Positions 28,331 through 37,513 of a stretch of 64,000 nucleotides of DNA are shown here, in pieces (position 1 is the first letter of the stretch; each line of letters opens with the position of its first letter). This stretch comes from Streptomyces spinosisporus (lineage in GTDB: Bacteria; Actinomycetota; Actinomycetes; Streptomycetales; Streptomycetaceae). Both the position numbers and the translations under genes were made by a program. Under the pieces are notes generated by a model. The model was not told the DNA's origin. It searched no databases and saw nothing but the letters and a program-made list of their open reading frames with translations. The DNA lies in NCBI RefSeq assembly GCF_022698145.1, contig NZ_JALDAX010000005.1, forward strand, positions 62,001 through 126,000, given 5' to 3'.

Positions 28331-29104
28331 GTGAGCGCCATGCCGATCGCCTTGCTGGTCATCACGGCCGCCACGGGCGCCGTGGGCGTCGCCGTCCTGC
28401 GCACGCTCATGGTGCTGCGTCGTGAGGTCGCGGTACTGCACACCCAGCTCGCCGAGAACAACTCCGCGCGCGGTCTCGTACCGGCCGCCCGCTCCGCCGA
28501 GACCGACGAGATACGCGCGGCCGTAGCCGCGGCACTCGCCGAGGAGCGGGAGCGCGAGCTCGCCGAGGCCCGTGCCTTCTGGGCCGCCCAGGAGGCGCGT
28601 GACGCCTCCGACGCGCCCTCGCTGCTGGGCCTCGCGGACAGCGAGCTGTTCATGCCCCGGCAGACCGATTTCGTGGGTCTGGAGCCGGTGGCCGAACCGG
28701 GCCCGGACCCCGACGACTTCACGGGGGACTCCCCCGAACTGGCCGCGGCCCGCCGCCGCCACCCCTCCCACCCCGACTTCGTGCCGGTCCAGTCACCCGT
28801 CGTGAACGACCATGAGCGCACGGTCGCCACACTGGAGGAACTGGCCGCCTCCCGCGTCGAACTGGCCGACGTCCGCCCCGGACCCCTCGGCACCCTCGAC
28901 GTCTACGTCTTCGCCGACGGCACCACGCTGTGCATGACCCCGGGCCACCGCGAGACCGCGGAGCGCCTGGCCACCGCCCTGCGCGCCGGCCAGACCCCGG
29001 TCCTGCTGGGCGGCTCGGGCATCTCGGGCGCATACACGCTGACCTTCGAATGCGGCGAGGAGAACGTCTACATCCTGGCGGACAGGGTCATAGCGTCGCT
29101 GTAG
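28331..29104 (+). CDS. Membrane-anchored protein of unknown function
   Basis: A 257-residue protein with an N-terminal hydrophobic helix (IALLVITAATGAVGVAVL) and then a coiled-coil region (LRREVAVLHTQLAENN, EERERELAEARAFWAAQ). The C-terminal ~100 residues form a compact domain (LDVYVFADGTTLCMTPGHRE, LLGGSGISGAYTLTF). I do not recognise a family. GTG 28331 lies 7 nt after GGGAG; ATG 28340 is an alternative. The 270-bp gap before it contains the thiolase terminator and presumably its promoter. Confidence 0.75.
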   Translation: MSAMPIALLVITAATGAVGVAVLRTLMVLRREVAVLHTQLAENNSARGLVPAARSAETDEIRAAVAAALAEERERELAEARAFWAAQEARDASDAPSLLGLADSELFMPRQTDFVGLEPVAEPGPDPDDFTGDSPELAAARRRHPSHPDFVPVQSPVVNDHERTVATLEELAASRVELADVRPGPLGTLDVYVFADGTTLCMTPGHRETAERLATALRAGQTPVLLGGSGISGAYTLTFECGEENVYILADRVIASL

Positions 29105-29144
29105 AACGCGGGACGTTCTTGGTCGCCGTGGAGCGCAGGCTTCC

Positions 29145-29195
29145 AGGGGCGCGGGGAACTGCGCGACAAGCCACAACGAACCCGCACCCGCCAAC
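29145..29195. repeat. Dispersed Streptomyces intergenic repeat
   Basis: Contains AGGGGCGCGGGGAACTGCGC followed by GACAAGCCACAACGAACC. From memory, this sequence family (GGGGCGCGGGGAACTGCGCG) occurs many times between genes in Streptomyces chromosomes. Here it lies between convergent genes. Confidence 0.65.
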
Positions 29196-29207
29196 GCGCC
29201 CCGAGCC

Positions 29208-29573
29208 TCACACCCCCGCCCGCGACTGAGCCTCCCCCACCAACCGCACAGCTTCCTCGACCTGGCCCTCGTCACTGAGCACGAGGGCCAAGTCATGAGC
29301 GGCGACCGTAATTTGATCAGCGGCAGCGAACATCCCCGCATCCGGCATCTCACGCGGCTCAGTCCCGGGCTCCTCCAGAGCTTGCGCCCGCCGGGCCAAC
29401 TCTCTTGCCAGCGCCAGCGCTTCCGCTGCGCCGCCCCGCTGCAGACGGCTCTGCGGCGCCGCCCGCAGACGGTCGGCGAAATGATCCACGGCACGGGTCA
29501 AGGGCGTCGTATCAACCACGAGCCAGAGCGTACGCGTCACCGGACTGTTGCCAACAGGCGAACCCTCAGGCAC
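29208..29573 (-). CDS. Small hypothetical protein
   Basis: About 121 residues from GTG 29573 (PEGSPVGNSPVTRTLWLVVD). The protein is mostly helical, with an Ala/Leu/Arg-rich middle (AEALALARELARRAQALEEP) and an acidic C-terminal part (DLALVLSDEGQVEEAVRLVG). No domain recognised and no signal peptide. The start is uncertain. Its promoter region is shared with the divergent DUF4287 gene 48 bp away. Confidence 0.6.
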   Translation of the reverse strand: MPEGSPVGNSPVTRTLWLVVDTTPLTRAVDHFADRLRAAPQSRLQRGGAAEALALARELARRAQALEEPGTEPREMPDAGMFAAADQITVAAHDLALVLSDEGQVEEAVRLVGEAQSRAGV

Positions 29574-29620
29574 GGTGACCTGAAGGACCGGCTTACATCC
29601 CCTTTCGTCCGGAGGCGCCG

Positions 29621-29851
29621 ATGTCCCAAGTCTTCTCCGAGGAGACCCATCGCAACCTGCTCGCCCGCATCCCACACTGCACCGGCCGTGAAGTCACCGA
29701 CTGGCTTCGCGCCGTCGAAGAAGGCCCGGCTCTCTTCAACTTCGAGGAGAAGGTCAGCTGGCTCCGCCACGAGCACAACCTCGCGTACGGCCACGCCAAG
29801 GCGATTGTTCATGAGTACGACCTGAGGAGGGCCGCGCGCAAACTGCTCTAG
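29621..29851 (+). CDS. DUF4287-domain protein
   Basis: A 76-residue protein, MSQVFSEETHRNLLARIPHC, with CTGREVTDWLRAVEEGP and LRHEHNLAYGHAKAIVHEYD, the pattern of the DUF4287 family (often found with DUF5655). ATG 29621 has CCGGAGG 6 nt upstream. The function is unknown. It ends in a bidirectional terminator shared with the Bax-inhibitor-1 gene. Confidence 0.82.
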   Translation: MSQVFSEETHRNLLARIPHCTGREVTDWLRAVEEGPALFNFEEKVSWLRHEHNLAYGHAKAIVHEYDLRRAARKLL

Positions 29852-29872
29852 GCGCGCACCTGGACGACACAG

Positions 29873-29902
29873 AAGGGCCCCGGAAGAAATCCCGGGGCCC
29901 TT
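29873..29902. terminator. Bidirectional terminator
   Basis: AAGGGCCCCGG (29873-29883) and CCGGGGCCCTT (29892-29902) pair perfectly across an 8-nt loop between convergent genes. A-tail and T-tail suit both directions. Confidence 0.88.
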
Positions 29903-29920
29903 CGCTGTCGTTGCCGACGG

Positions 29921-30862
29921 CTAGTCGTTGCTGTTGAGGATCGCGATGATCCTCAGGAACTCCATGTAGATCCACACCAGCGTCAGGGTCAGGCCGAAGG
30001 CGGCCAGCCATGCCTCGTCCTTCGGCGCGCCGTAGGCGATGCCGTCCTCGACCTGCTTGAAGTCCAGGGCGAGGAAGCAGGCGCCGAGCAGGATGCCGAT
30101 GACGCCGAAGACGATGCCGAGCGGACCGCTGCGGAAGCCGAGGCCGTCACCGCCGCCGAAGACGGCGAACAGCAGGTTCACCACCATCAGCAGGACGAAG
30201 CCGAGCGCGGCCGCCATCACGAAGCCGTAGAAGCGGCGGTTGACGCGGATCCAGCCCGCCTTGTACGCCACCAGGACGCCGGCGAAGACCGCCATCGTGC
30301 CGATCACGGCCTGCATGGCCGCGCCGCTCGCGATGCGGTTGTCGACGATGCTGGAGACGACGCCGAGGAAGACACCCTCGAACGCGGCGTACGACAGGAT
30401 CAGCGCCGGCGAGGCCTTGCGCTTGAAGGACTGGACGAACGCCAGGACCATGCCGATCAGCGCGGCACCGATGCCGATGCCGTACGAGCGGTTGATGTTG
30501 GCGTCGTCGACCGGCAGCAGCGCCCAGGCGAGCGCGGCCGTCACGATCAGCGTGCCGAGGGTCGTCGCCGTGCGCAGCACGACGTCGTCCATCGTCATCC
30601 GGCCGGTGGTGGCCGGGGCCTGCGGCGGTGCGCCCTGCAGGCCCTGCTGGGCGTAGGGGTTCTGCGCGTACGGGTTCTGCGCGTAGGGGTCGCCGGCCGG
30701 CTGGGCGTACGGGTTGCCCTGGCCGTAGGGGTTGCCCTGGGCATAGGGGTTGCCCTGCGTGCCGACAGCCTGGCCCCCGGCCTGCGGCGCGGCGTTGAAG
30801 CCCGCGTAGCCGTTGTCGCGGCTGAACCCCCGTCGCGAGAAGACCGGGTTTCTGCTCCTCAT
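29921..30862 (-). CDS. Bax inhibitor-1/YccA-family membrane protein
   Basis: A 313-residue protein with seven predicted helices from residue ~90 on (TLGTLIVTAALAWALLPV, GIGIGAALIGMVLAFV, GIVFGVIGILLGACFLALD) and the BI-1 C-terminal pattern LTLVWIYMEFLRIIAI. The N-terminal ~80 residues are a low-complexity tail with repeats of GNPYAQ/GNPYGQ and NPYAQ. TMBIM/BI-1 members form pH-sensitive calcium leak channels; the bacterial role is uncertain. ATG 30862 follows GGAGGAG. The N-terminal tail resembles those of other Streptomyces membrane proteins and may scaffold at the membrane. Confidence 0.93.
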   Translation of the reverse strand: MRSRNPVFSRRGFSRDNGYAGFNAAPQAGGQAVGTQGNPYAQGNPYGQGNPYAQPAGDPYAQNPYAQNPYAQQGLQGAPPQAPATTGRMTMDDVVLRTATTLGTLIVTAALAWALLPVDDANINRSYGIGIGAALIGMVLAFVQSFKRKASPALILSYAAFEGVFLGVVSSIVDNRIASGAAMQAVIGTMAVFAGVLVAYKAGWIRVNRRFYGFVMAAALGFVLLMVVNLLFAVFGGGDGLGFRSGPLGIVFGVIGILLGACFLALDFKQVEDGIAYGAPKDEAWLAAFGLTLTLVWIYMEFLRIIAILNSND

Positions 30863-31066
30863 TGCACTCCTCCATGGCCGCGGCGCGGCCTTGGCATCAA
30901 GGGTAATAGGTAGGCAAAGGATTGACCCTAGTGCTTGGGGAGGATCTTTCCCTCGTCGTGCTGCGCAACACGCTACGCGGATCCGTGATTCCCCTCACCA
31001 CAGGGGCCCATTCATGACCAATCTGCGACATGGCCGGAACCGGTCGGAGATCACTCGGGAGATCGC

Positions 31067-32242
31067 TCAGTCGAGCGGGAAGCCCGTGTACCCCTCGGCG
31101 AGGTCGGTCGCGGCGGCCCGCGAGGAGGCGATGCGGTCCAGCCGGGCGAGCTGCAGCCCGTCGTCGAAGGGCGTCGCGTCGGGGGCGCGGTGCAGCATCG
31201 TCGTCATGTCGTACGAGAACCGCTCGGCCTGCCACACGCGGCGCAGGCAGGTCTGCGAATAGGCGTCGAGGCGTTCCGCCGAACCGGTCTCGCGCAGATG
31301 CACGAGCGCCCGCGCGAAGGTGACGACGTCGCCCACGGCCAGATTCAGTCCCTTGGCGCCCGTCGGCGGCACGATGTGCGCCGCGTCGCCGGCGAGGAAG
31401 AGCCGGCCGTGCCGCATGGGCTCGTGGACGTAGGAGCGCATGGGTGTCACCGACTTCTGGGTGATCGGGCCGCGCTCCAGCCGCCAGCCGTCCGCGGTCT
31501 CGAAGCGGTACTGGAGCTCCTGCCAGATCTCCTCGTCGCTCCACTGCTCGGCGTCGGTGCCCTCGGGCACCTGGAGGTAGAGCCGGGACACGGACGGGGA
31601 GCGCATGGACAGCAGGGCGAAGCCGCGGTCGTGGCGGGCGTAGACGAGCTCGTCGTGCGAGGGCGGCACGTCGGCGAGGATGCCGAGCCAGGCGAAGGGG
31701 TACGTCCGCTCGAAGGTGCGGGTCAGCCCGGCGGGGATCGCCTTGCGGGCGACGCCCCAGAACCCGTCGCAGCCGACGACGTAGTCGCACTCCAGGACGG
31801 ACTCGCGGCCCTCGTGCCGGAACCGCACCCGCGGGCTGTCGGTGTCCGCCCCCTCGACGGCCAGCGCCTCCGCCTCGAACAGCAGCGGCCCGCCCTCCTT
31901 GAGCTGCAGGGCGATCAGGTCCTTGCACACCTCGGTCTGGGCGTAGACCATCACGGACCGCCCGCCGGTGAGGGCGGGAAAGTCGACGCGATGGCGTCTG
32001 CGGTCGTATCGGAGCTCGATGCCGTCGTGCCGGAGCCCCTCGCGGTCCATGCGCTCCCCGGCGCCCGCCGCGCGCAGCACGTCCACCGTGCCCTGCTCCA
32101 GGATCCCGGCCCGCTGGCGCTGCTCGACATAGGAGCGGTCGCGGCTCTCCAGCACGACCGAGTCGATCCCGGCACGGTGAAGCAGCCGAGCGAGGAGCAG
32201 CCCGGCCGGACCGGCTCCGACGATGCCGACGGTGGTGCGCAT
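31067..32242 (-). CDS. pobA: 4-Hydroxybenzoate 3-monooxygenase
   Basis: A 391-residue FAD monooxygenase converting 4-hydroxybenzoate to protocatechuate with NAD(P)H and oxygen. FAD motif GIVGAGPAGLLLARLLHRAG at the N-terminus, the characteristic RAGILEQGTVDVLR, DG motif VVGCDGFWGVARKAI and GD motif LFLAGDAAHIVPPTGAKGLN. Length matches the family (~394). ATG 32242 follows AAGGGA. It lies downstream of bldA on the same strand, as in S. coelicolor. No protocatechuate genes are in the window. Confidence 0.94.
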   Translation of the reverse strand: MRTTVGIVGAGPAGLLLARLLHRAGIDSVVLESRDRSYVEQRQRAGILEQGTVDVLRAAGAGERMDREGLRHDGIELRYDRRRHRVDFPALTGGRSVMVYAQTEVCKDLIALQLKEGGPLLFEAEALAVEGADTDSPRVRFRHEGRESVLECDYVVGCDGFWGVARKAIPAGLTRTFERTYPFAWLGILADVPPSHDELVYARHDRGFALLSMRSPSVSRLYLQVPEGTDAEQWSDEEIWQELQYRFETADGWRLERGPITQKSVTPMRSYVHEPMRHGRLFLAGDAAHIVPPTGAKGLNLAVGDVVTFARALVHLRETGSAERLDAYSQTCLRRVWQAERFSYDMTTMLHRAPDATPFDDGLQLARLDRIASSRAAATDLAEGYTGFPLD

Positions 32243-32369
32243 CGGGCGTTCCCTTCGGGTAGGCACCATGGCCATTGTTCGTCTGGTGAAAACTTCTTCA
32301 CCAGCTTCCGGAAGGAGTCTCCGACGGCACACGGCCGCTGTCAACGTTCAAGCAATGAAGGAGTGGAAG

Positions 32370-32453
32370 TGCCCGGAGCCGGACTTGAACCGGCACGCCC
32401 GCGAAGGGGCAGCGAGGTTTAAGCTCGCCGTGTCTGCATTCCACCATCCGGGC
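32370..32453 (-). tRNA. bldA: tRNA-Leu (anticodon UAA), bldA
   Basis: An 84-nt class II tRNA. The acceptor stem GCCCGGA pairs with the 3' TCCGGGC and A discriminator. The anticodon loop CTTAAAC holds UAA, reading the rare UUA codon. The variable arm is long and the T-arm is GGTTCAAGTCC. No CCA is encoded (CTTCC follows). This is the tRNA whose loss blocks development and antibiotic production in Streptomyces. A -10-like TAGGCT on the same strand at 32488-32483 lies 30 nt upstream. I saw no in-frame TTA codon in the genes of this window. Confidence 0.97.
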
Positions 32454-32856
32454 AGGCCATGGGCTCCGCTTCGAGCGTCCCGAGCCTATCGGGATACGTC
32501 CCCCGAACAGCCGAACGGTGGACCGATGTTGTCTTATTTTATTGACGTCTGAGGGTGCATCAGCCCGTGGTACGCGCCATCCGCACTTGCCAATAGCCTT
32601 GCGTGCGACGCTCTGCCGCGCATGCGGAATGACGGAATTTCACCGCCCGAACGAGGGTGCTCCACCGGTTCTCGACGCGCACCCGACCAGGCGGCCCCCT
32701 CAGGGGTCCCCGTCATCCTGAGGTATGACTACGCGGCGTTCGGTCCGACCCGAGTCGCCCCCGGGAACCGGAACAGCGGCTGACTACACGGGCCCTCACG
32801 GCCAGCACGATGGTCACGTCCCTTCAAGACGTCGTTCCCGCGAGGAGTTCCTACCC
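32454..32856. other. 403-bp gap between bldA and ABC ATPase
   Basis: Holds the bldA promoter region on one strand and the ABC operon promoter region on the other. A short AT-rich island (TTGTCTTATTTTATTGACG, about 32526-32545) stands out against the GC-rich background. CCTCAGG/CCTGAGG form a 7-bp inverted repeat around 32698-32724. No credible gene is seen. Confidence 0.5.
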
Positions 32857-33627
32857 GTGACCACCACACCCGTCGTCGGCCGGGCCACCACCACGGCCGC
32901 ACGCGCCACGGATCTCTCGAAGATCTACGGACAGGGCGAGACCCAGGTGGTCGCCCTCGACCGGGTCTCCGTCGACTTCCGGCAGGCAGAGTTCACCGCG
33001 ATCATGGGCCCCTCGGGGTCCGGCAAGTCCACGCTGATGCACTGCGTCGCCGGTCTCGACACCTTCTCCTCCGGCTCGGTGCGCATCGGCGAGACCGAAC
33101 TCGGCTCCCTGAAGGACAAGCAGCTCACCAAGCTGCGCCGGGACAAGATCGGCTTCATCTTCCAGGCGTACAACCTGCTGCCGACGTTGACGGCCCTGGA
33201 GAACATCACCCTCCCGATGGACATCGCGGGCCGCAAACCCGACAAGCAGTGGCTGGAGACGGTGATCCGGATGGTCGGTCTCAAGGACCGCCTCGGCCAC
33301 CGCCCCTCCCAGCTCTCCGGCGGCCAGCAGCAGCGTGTCGCCGTGGCCCGCGCCCTCGCCTCCAAGCCGGACATCATCTTCGGCGACGAGCCCACCGGAA
33401 ACCTCGACTCCCGCTCCGGCGCCGAGGTGCTGGGCTTTCTGCGCAACTCCGTAAGGGAGTTGGGGCAGACCGTCGTGATGGTGACCCACGACCCGGTGGC
33501 CGCGGCGTACGCGGACCGGGTGGTCTTCCTCGCCGACGGCCGCATCGTCGACGAGATGTACCGGCCGACGTCCGACGCGGTCCTCGACTTCATGAAGCAG
33601 TTCGACGCGAAGGGCCGTACGAGCTGA
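32857..33627 (+). CDS. ABC transporter ATP-binding protein, MacB/LolD-like
   Basis: A 256-residue ATPase. Walker A GPSGSGKSTLMHCVAGL, Q-loop FIFQAYNLLPTLTALEN, signature LSGGQQQRVAVARAL, Walker B DIIFGDEPTGNLDS, switch MVTHDPVAA. It partners with the FtsX permease whose start overlaps its stop by 1 nt (TGATG). MacB-type pairs act as mechanotransmission exporters or lipoprotein/peptide transport and resistance devices rather than importers. GTG 32857 follows GAGGAG; the frame is open to 32725. A close paralogue lies at 63448-64000. Confidence 0.93.
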   Translation: MTTTPVVGRATTTAARATDLSKIYGQGETQVVALDRVSVDFRQAEFTAIMGPSGSGKSTLMHCVAGLDTFSSGSVRIGETELGSLKDKQLTKLRRDKIGFIFQAYNLLPTLTALENITLPMDIAGRKPDKQWLETVIRMVGLKDRLGHRPSQLSGGQQQRVAVARALASKPDIIFGDEPTGNLDSRSGAEVLGFLRNSVRELGQTVVMVTHDPVAAAYADRVVFLADGRIVDEMYRPTSDAVLDFMKQFDAKGRTS

Positions 33628-36155
33628 TGTTCCGCACCGCCCTGCGCAACGTCCTTGCGCACAAGGCCCGGCTCCTGATGACCGTGCTCGCCGTGATGCT
33701 CGGCGTGGCGTTCGTCTCCGGGACGCTGGTCTTCACCAACACCATCTCCGATGCCTTCCAGAACAGTTCGGCCAAGGGCTTCGACCGGGTCGACGTGGCC
33801 GTACAGGCCAAGTCCCAGGCGGACAAGGGCAATACGATCAACAAGACGCCCGAGCTGACCCAGGCCATGCTCGACAGGAGCGCGAAGGTGCCGGGCGCGG
33901 CGAACGCCGTGGGTGTCGTCAGCGGCTTCACCGCCATCGCCGACAAGGACGGCAAGCTGATCGGCGGCGGCTTCCAGTCCCAGGGCGGCAACTACTGGGG
34001 CGACAAGGACCCCCGCTACCCGCTGAAGTCCGGCAGCGCACCGCACGGCGCGCACCAGGTCGCCATCGACGCGAAGACGGCCGAGCGCGCCGGGTACAAG
34101 GTCGGCGACAAGGTCCGCCTCTCCGTGAACGGCCCGGTCCTCACGCCGACCATCAGCGGCATCTTCACCACCGACGACGGCAATGTCGCGGCCGGCGGCA
34201 GCCTCGCCCTCTACGACACGGCCACCGCCCAGAAGCTGTTCGGCAAGCCCGGCACCTACGACGAGATCGATGTGCAGGCCGCCCCCGGCACCTCCCAGGT
34301 CGCGCTGAAGACCGGCCTGGACAACGCGCTGGGCACCAAGCTCGTCGAGACCACCACGGGCAAGAAGCTCGCCGACGACCAGGCCGAGCAGATCGCCGCG
34401 TCGATGAGCGGGCTCAAGCAGGGGCTGCTGGTCTTCGCCGGCATCGCGCTCTTCGTCGGCACGTTCATCATCGCCAACACCTTCACCATGCTGGTCGCCC
34501 AGCGCACCAAGGAACTGGCCCTGCTGCGCGCCGTCGGCGCCTCGCGCCGCCAGGTCACCCGCTCCGTGCTCATCGAGGCCTTCGTGGTCGGGGTGGTCGC
34601 CGGCGGCACCGGTCTGGTCGCGGGCATCGGCATCGGCGCGGGTCTGCGCGCCCTGATGGGCACGCTCGGCGGCAGCGTCCCGGACGGGCCGCTGATCATC
34701 ACGCCGGGCACGGTCGCGACCGCCCTGGCGGTCGGCGTCGTCATCACCATGCTCGCGGCGTGGCTGCCCGGCCGCCGGGCCGCGAAGATCCCGCCGGTCG
34801 CCGCGATGAGCAGCATCCACGCGAAGGCGACGACCAAGTCCCTGGTGCTGCGCAACACGCTGGGCGCGCTGTTCACGGGTGCGGGCGTCGCGGTGGTCCT
34901 CGCGGCCACGACCATGGACGGCTCGGACGGCCAGGCCCCGATGGGCCTCGGCGCGGTCCTGCTCATCATCGGCGTCTTCATCCTCACGCCGCTGCTCTCG
35001 CGCCCCCTGATCGCGGCCGCGGCGCCGGTCCTCAGGATCTTCGGCATCTCCGGCAAGCTGGCCCGGCAGAACTCGGTGCGCAACCCGCGCCGCACGGCCG
35101 CCACCGCCTCCGCGCTGATGATCGGGCTCACCCTCATCACGGGCATGACGGTGATGGCGGGCAGCCTGCAGAAGTCCATCGACAAGATGGCGTCGTCCGC
35201 CATCAGGGCCGACTACGTGGTCTCCATGGCCAACGGCAACGAACTCTCGCCGGACGTCGACAACAAGCTGAAGGCCACCGGCGAGGTGACCGACACCAGC
35301 CCGCTGCGCAACGTCTACTCGCGCATCGACGGCTCGGGCGAGTCCCTGACCGGAGTGAACGGCACCGCGATCGCGAAGCTGACCGACCTGAAGGTGGACA
35401 ACGGCGCCTTCACGGTGGGCGGCAACCAGGTCGTCGTCGACGAGGACACCGCCAAGTCCCATGGCTGGAAGCAGGGTTCGAGCTTCACCGCGCACTACGA
35501 GGACGGGAAGTCGACCCCGCTGACGGTCGCCGGGATCTACGAGGGCAACGAGCTCATCCGCGGCATCCTGGTCGACAGCCGGACCGTCACCCCGCACATG
35601 GACGACCCGGGTGACATGCAGGTCCTGGTGAAGACGGCGGACGGCGCGTCCGGCGCGACCAAGGACAAGCTGGAGAAGGCCCTAGGCTCCAACCCGGCCA
35701 TCAAGGTCCAGAGCAAGCAGGACCTGTCCGACGACATCGCGAAGATGTTCACGCTGATGCTGAACATGCTCTACGGCCTGCTCGCGATGGCCGTGATCGT
35801 CGCGGTCCTCGGTGTCATCAACACCCTGGCCATGTCGGTCTTCGAACGCTCGCAGGAGATCGGCATGCTCCGGGCGATCGGCCTGGACCGCAAGGGCATC
35901 AAGCGCATGGTCCGCCTGGAGTCCCTGGTCATCTCCCTGTTCGGCGGCGTGCTCGGCATCGGCCTGGGCGTCTTCTTCGGCTGGGCGGCCGGCGAACTGC
36001 TCGGCACCAAGATGGCGACGTACGAACTGGTCCTGCCCTGGGCGCGGATGGGGGTCTTCCTGCTGCTGGCCGCGGCGGTCGGCGTCCTGGCGGCCCTCTG
36101 GCCGGCCCGGCGGGCGGCACGTCTGAACATGCTGACGGCCATCAAGTCGGAGTAG
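33627..36155 (+). CDS. FtsX/MacB-family ABC permease (duplicated)
   Basis: An 842-residue permease. The first helix (LLMTVLAVMLGVAFVSGTLVF) is followed by a large extracellular domain to ~residue 260, three helices forming one FtsX domain (residues ~265-385), two more helices, a second extracellular domain, and a C-terminal FtsX domain ending RRAARLNMLTAIKSE. The second half starts near residue 475 with LARQNSVRNPRRTAATASAL. Paired with the ATPase upstream. The whole pair is paralogous to 60872-64000. A terminator follows. Confidence 0.92.
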   Translation: MFRTALRNVLAHKARLLMTVLAVMLGVAFVSGTLVFTNTISDAFQNSSAKGFDRVDVAVQAKSQADKGNTINKTPELTQAMLDRSAKVPGAANAVGVVSGFTAIADKDGKLIGGGFQSQGGNYWGDKDPRYPLKSGSAPHGAHQVAIDAKTAERAGYKVGDKVRLSVNGPVLTPTISGIFTTDDGNVAAGGSLALYDTATAQKLFGKPGTYDEIDVQAAPGTSQVALKTGLDNALGTKLVETTTGKKLADDQAEQIAASMSGLKQGLLVFAGIALFVGTFIIANTFTMLVAQRTKELALLRAVGASRRQVTRSVLIEAFVVGVVAGGTGLVAGIGIGAGLRALMGTLGGSVPDGPLIITPGTVATALAVGVVITMLAAWLPGRRAAKIPPVAAMSSIHAKATTKSLVLRNTLGALFTGAGVAVVLAATTMDGSDGQAPMGLGAVLLIIGVFILTPLLSRPLIAAAAPVLRIFGISGKLARQNSVRNPRRTAATASALMIGLTLITGMTVMAGSLQKSIDKMASSAIRADYVVSMANGNELSPDVDNKLKATGEVTDTSPLRNVYSRIDGSGESLTGVNGTAIAKLTDLKVDNGAFTVGGNQVVVDEDTAKSHGWKQGSSFTAHYEDGKSTPLTVAGIYEGNELIRGILVDSRTVTPHMDDPGDMQVLVKTADGASGATKDKLEKALGSNPAIKVQSKQDLSDDIAKMFTLMLNMLYGLLAMAVIVAVLGVINTLAMSVFERSQEIGMLRAIGLDRKGIKRMVRLESLVISLFGGVLGIGLGVFFGWAAGELLGTKMATYELVLPWARMGVFLLLAAAVGVLAALWPARRAARLNMLTAIKSE

Positions 36156-36168
36156 TCGTACGTGACTG

Positions 36169-36203
36169 GGGCCCCGTCCGGTCGCCGGGCGGGGCCCCTT
36201 CCT
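36169..36203. terminator. Terminator after the ABC operon
   Basis: GGGGCCCCG (36169-36177) pairs with CGGGGCCCC (36191-36199), followed by TTCCTC. It lies between convergent genes and could serve both. Confidence 0.8.
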
Positions 36204-36211
36204 CTGTGCTC

Positions 36212-37513
36212 CTACGCCGTCGGGGCGCCCCAGGTGCGGGCCCTGAGCGGCAGTCCCGAGGCGCCGCTCTCCGGGGTCTTCACCGCCAGCACCTGGTTGA
36301 CGCCGATGCGGTTGCGCTCGAAGGAGAGGGCGCACGCGGCCATGTAGAGCCGCCAGACACGGGCGCGGCCCGCGCCGGCCAGCCGCTTCGCACGCGCCCA
36401 CTCCGTCTCCAGGTTGGCCACCCAGCGGCGCAGGGTGAGGGCGTAGTGCTCGCGGATCGACTCGACGTCGCGCACCTCGAACCCGGCGCGTTCGAGCTGG
36501 GTGACGGTGGTGCCGATGGGGGCGAGCTCGCCGTCGGGGAACACATAGGCGTCGATGAACTCGTCGACGCTGTACGCCGATTCGTCCTTCTGCGGCCGCC
36601 GGGCGATCTGGTGGTTGAGCAGCCGGCCGCCGGGGCGCAGCAGGCCGTGCAGGTCCTGTGCGTACTCCAGGTACCGCTCCGCGCCGACGTGTTCGGCCAT
36701 CCCGATGGAGGAGATCGCGTCGTAGGGCCCGTCGGCGACGTCCCGGTAGTCCTGCACCCGGATCTCCACGCGGTCGGTCAGCCCCTCGTCGGCGACGCGC
36801 TTGCGGGCGTAGGCGGCCTGTTCCTGGGAGAGGGTGACGCCGACGACGCTGACGCCGTGCTCGCGGGCGGCGTGGATGGCCATGGAGCCCCAGCCGCAGC
36901 CGACGTCGAGGAGTCGCTGACCGGGCGTCAGGCCGAGCTTGGTGCAGACGAGTTCGAGCTTGTCGCGCTGGGCCTGCTCCAGGGTGCCGTCCTGCTCCCA
37001 GTAGGCGCAGGAATACACCATGGACGGGCCGAGGACGATCTCGTAGAAGTCGTTGCCGACGTCGTAGTGGTGGCTGATGGCGCGCTTGTCGCTGCGTTTG
37101 GTGTGCAGATGGGTGCGGGCCCTGCGGACCTCCTCGGGCGGCGGGGCGGGCGGCAGCGGCAACCCGGCCATCCGCACCAGTCCGCGGGCGGCCGAGCGCA
37201 CCTCCGGGTCCCCGAGTGCCTGCAGCAGGGTCCGCGCGTCCTCGCCGCGCTCCCACACCAGCGACGCCATCAGGTCGAGGCCCTCGTAGAGGTCCCCCTC
37301 GATGTCCAGGTCCCCGGCGACCCAGGCCCGGGCCAGTCCGAGCTCGCCGGGTTTCCACAGCAGGCGGCGCAGTGCGCGGCGGTTGCGCACGACGAGCGCG
37401 GGGGCGTCGGGCGGTCCGGCCTGCGAACCGTCCCAGGCGCGGATGCGCACCGGCAACGGCGCCCCCAGCAACTGTTCTACGAGGCCCTTCAGCCGCAGCG
37501 CGGCGTCAGCCAT
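36212..37513 (-). CDS. Cyclopropane-fatty-acyl-phospholipid synthase-like methyltransferase
   Basis: A 433-residue SAM-dependent enzyme of the Cfa family, modifying double bonds in membrane lipid acyl chains. The N-terminal ~110 residues form the lipid-binding SCP2-like region; the catalytic part has HYDVGNDFYEIVLGPSMVYS, SAM motif I LLDVGCGWGSMAIHAA, and SIGMAEHVGAERYLEY (the active-site Glu-His region). ATG 37513 follows GGAGG at 8 nt. It could make cyclopropane or methyl-branched (tuberculostearic-type) fatty acids; sequence alone does not decide. Confidence 0.9.
   Translation of the reverse strand: MADAALRLKGLVEQLLGAPLPVRIRAWDGSQAGPPDAPALVVRNRRALRRLLWKPGELGLARAWVAGDLDIEGDLYEGLDLMASLVWERGEDARTLLQALGDPEVRSAARGLVRMAGLPLPPAPPPEEVRRARTHLHTKRSDKRAISHHYDVGNDFYEIVLGPSMVYSCAYWEQDGTLEQAQRDKLELVCTKLGLTPGQRLLDVGCGWGSMAIHAAREHGVSVVGVTLSQEQAAYARKRVADEGLTDRVEIRVQDYRDVADGPYDAISSIGMAEHVGAERYLEYAQDLHGLLRPGGRLLNHQIARRPQKDESAYSVDEFIDAYVFPDGELAPIGTTVTQLERAGFEVRDVESIREHYALTLRRWVANLETEWARAKRLAGAGRARVWRLYMAACALSFERNRIGVNQVLAVKTPESGASGLPLRARTWGAPTA

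Noticed and set aside
29537..29812. Small - strand frame antisense to the DUF4287 gene
   Set aside because: No ribosome site; the + strand DUF4287 protein is recognisable and has one.
32370..32453. tRNA bldA as an integration site for a mobile element
   Set aside because: No integrase, direct repeat of the tRNA 3' end or foreign composition nearby.
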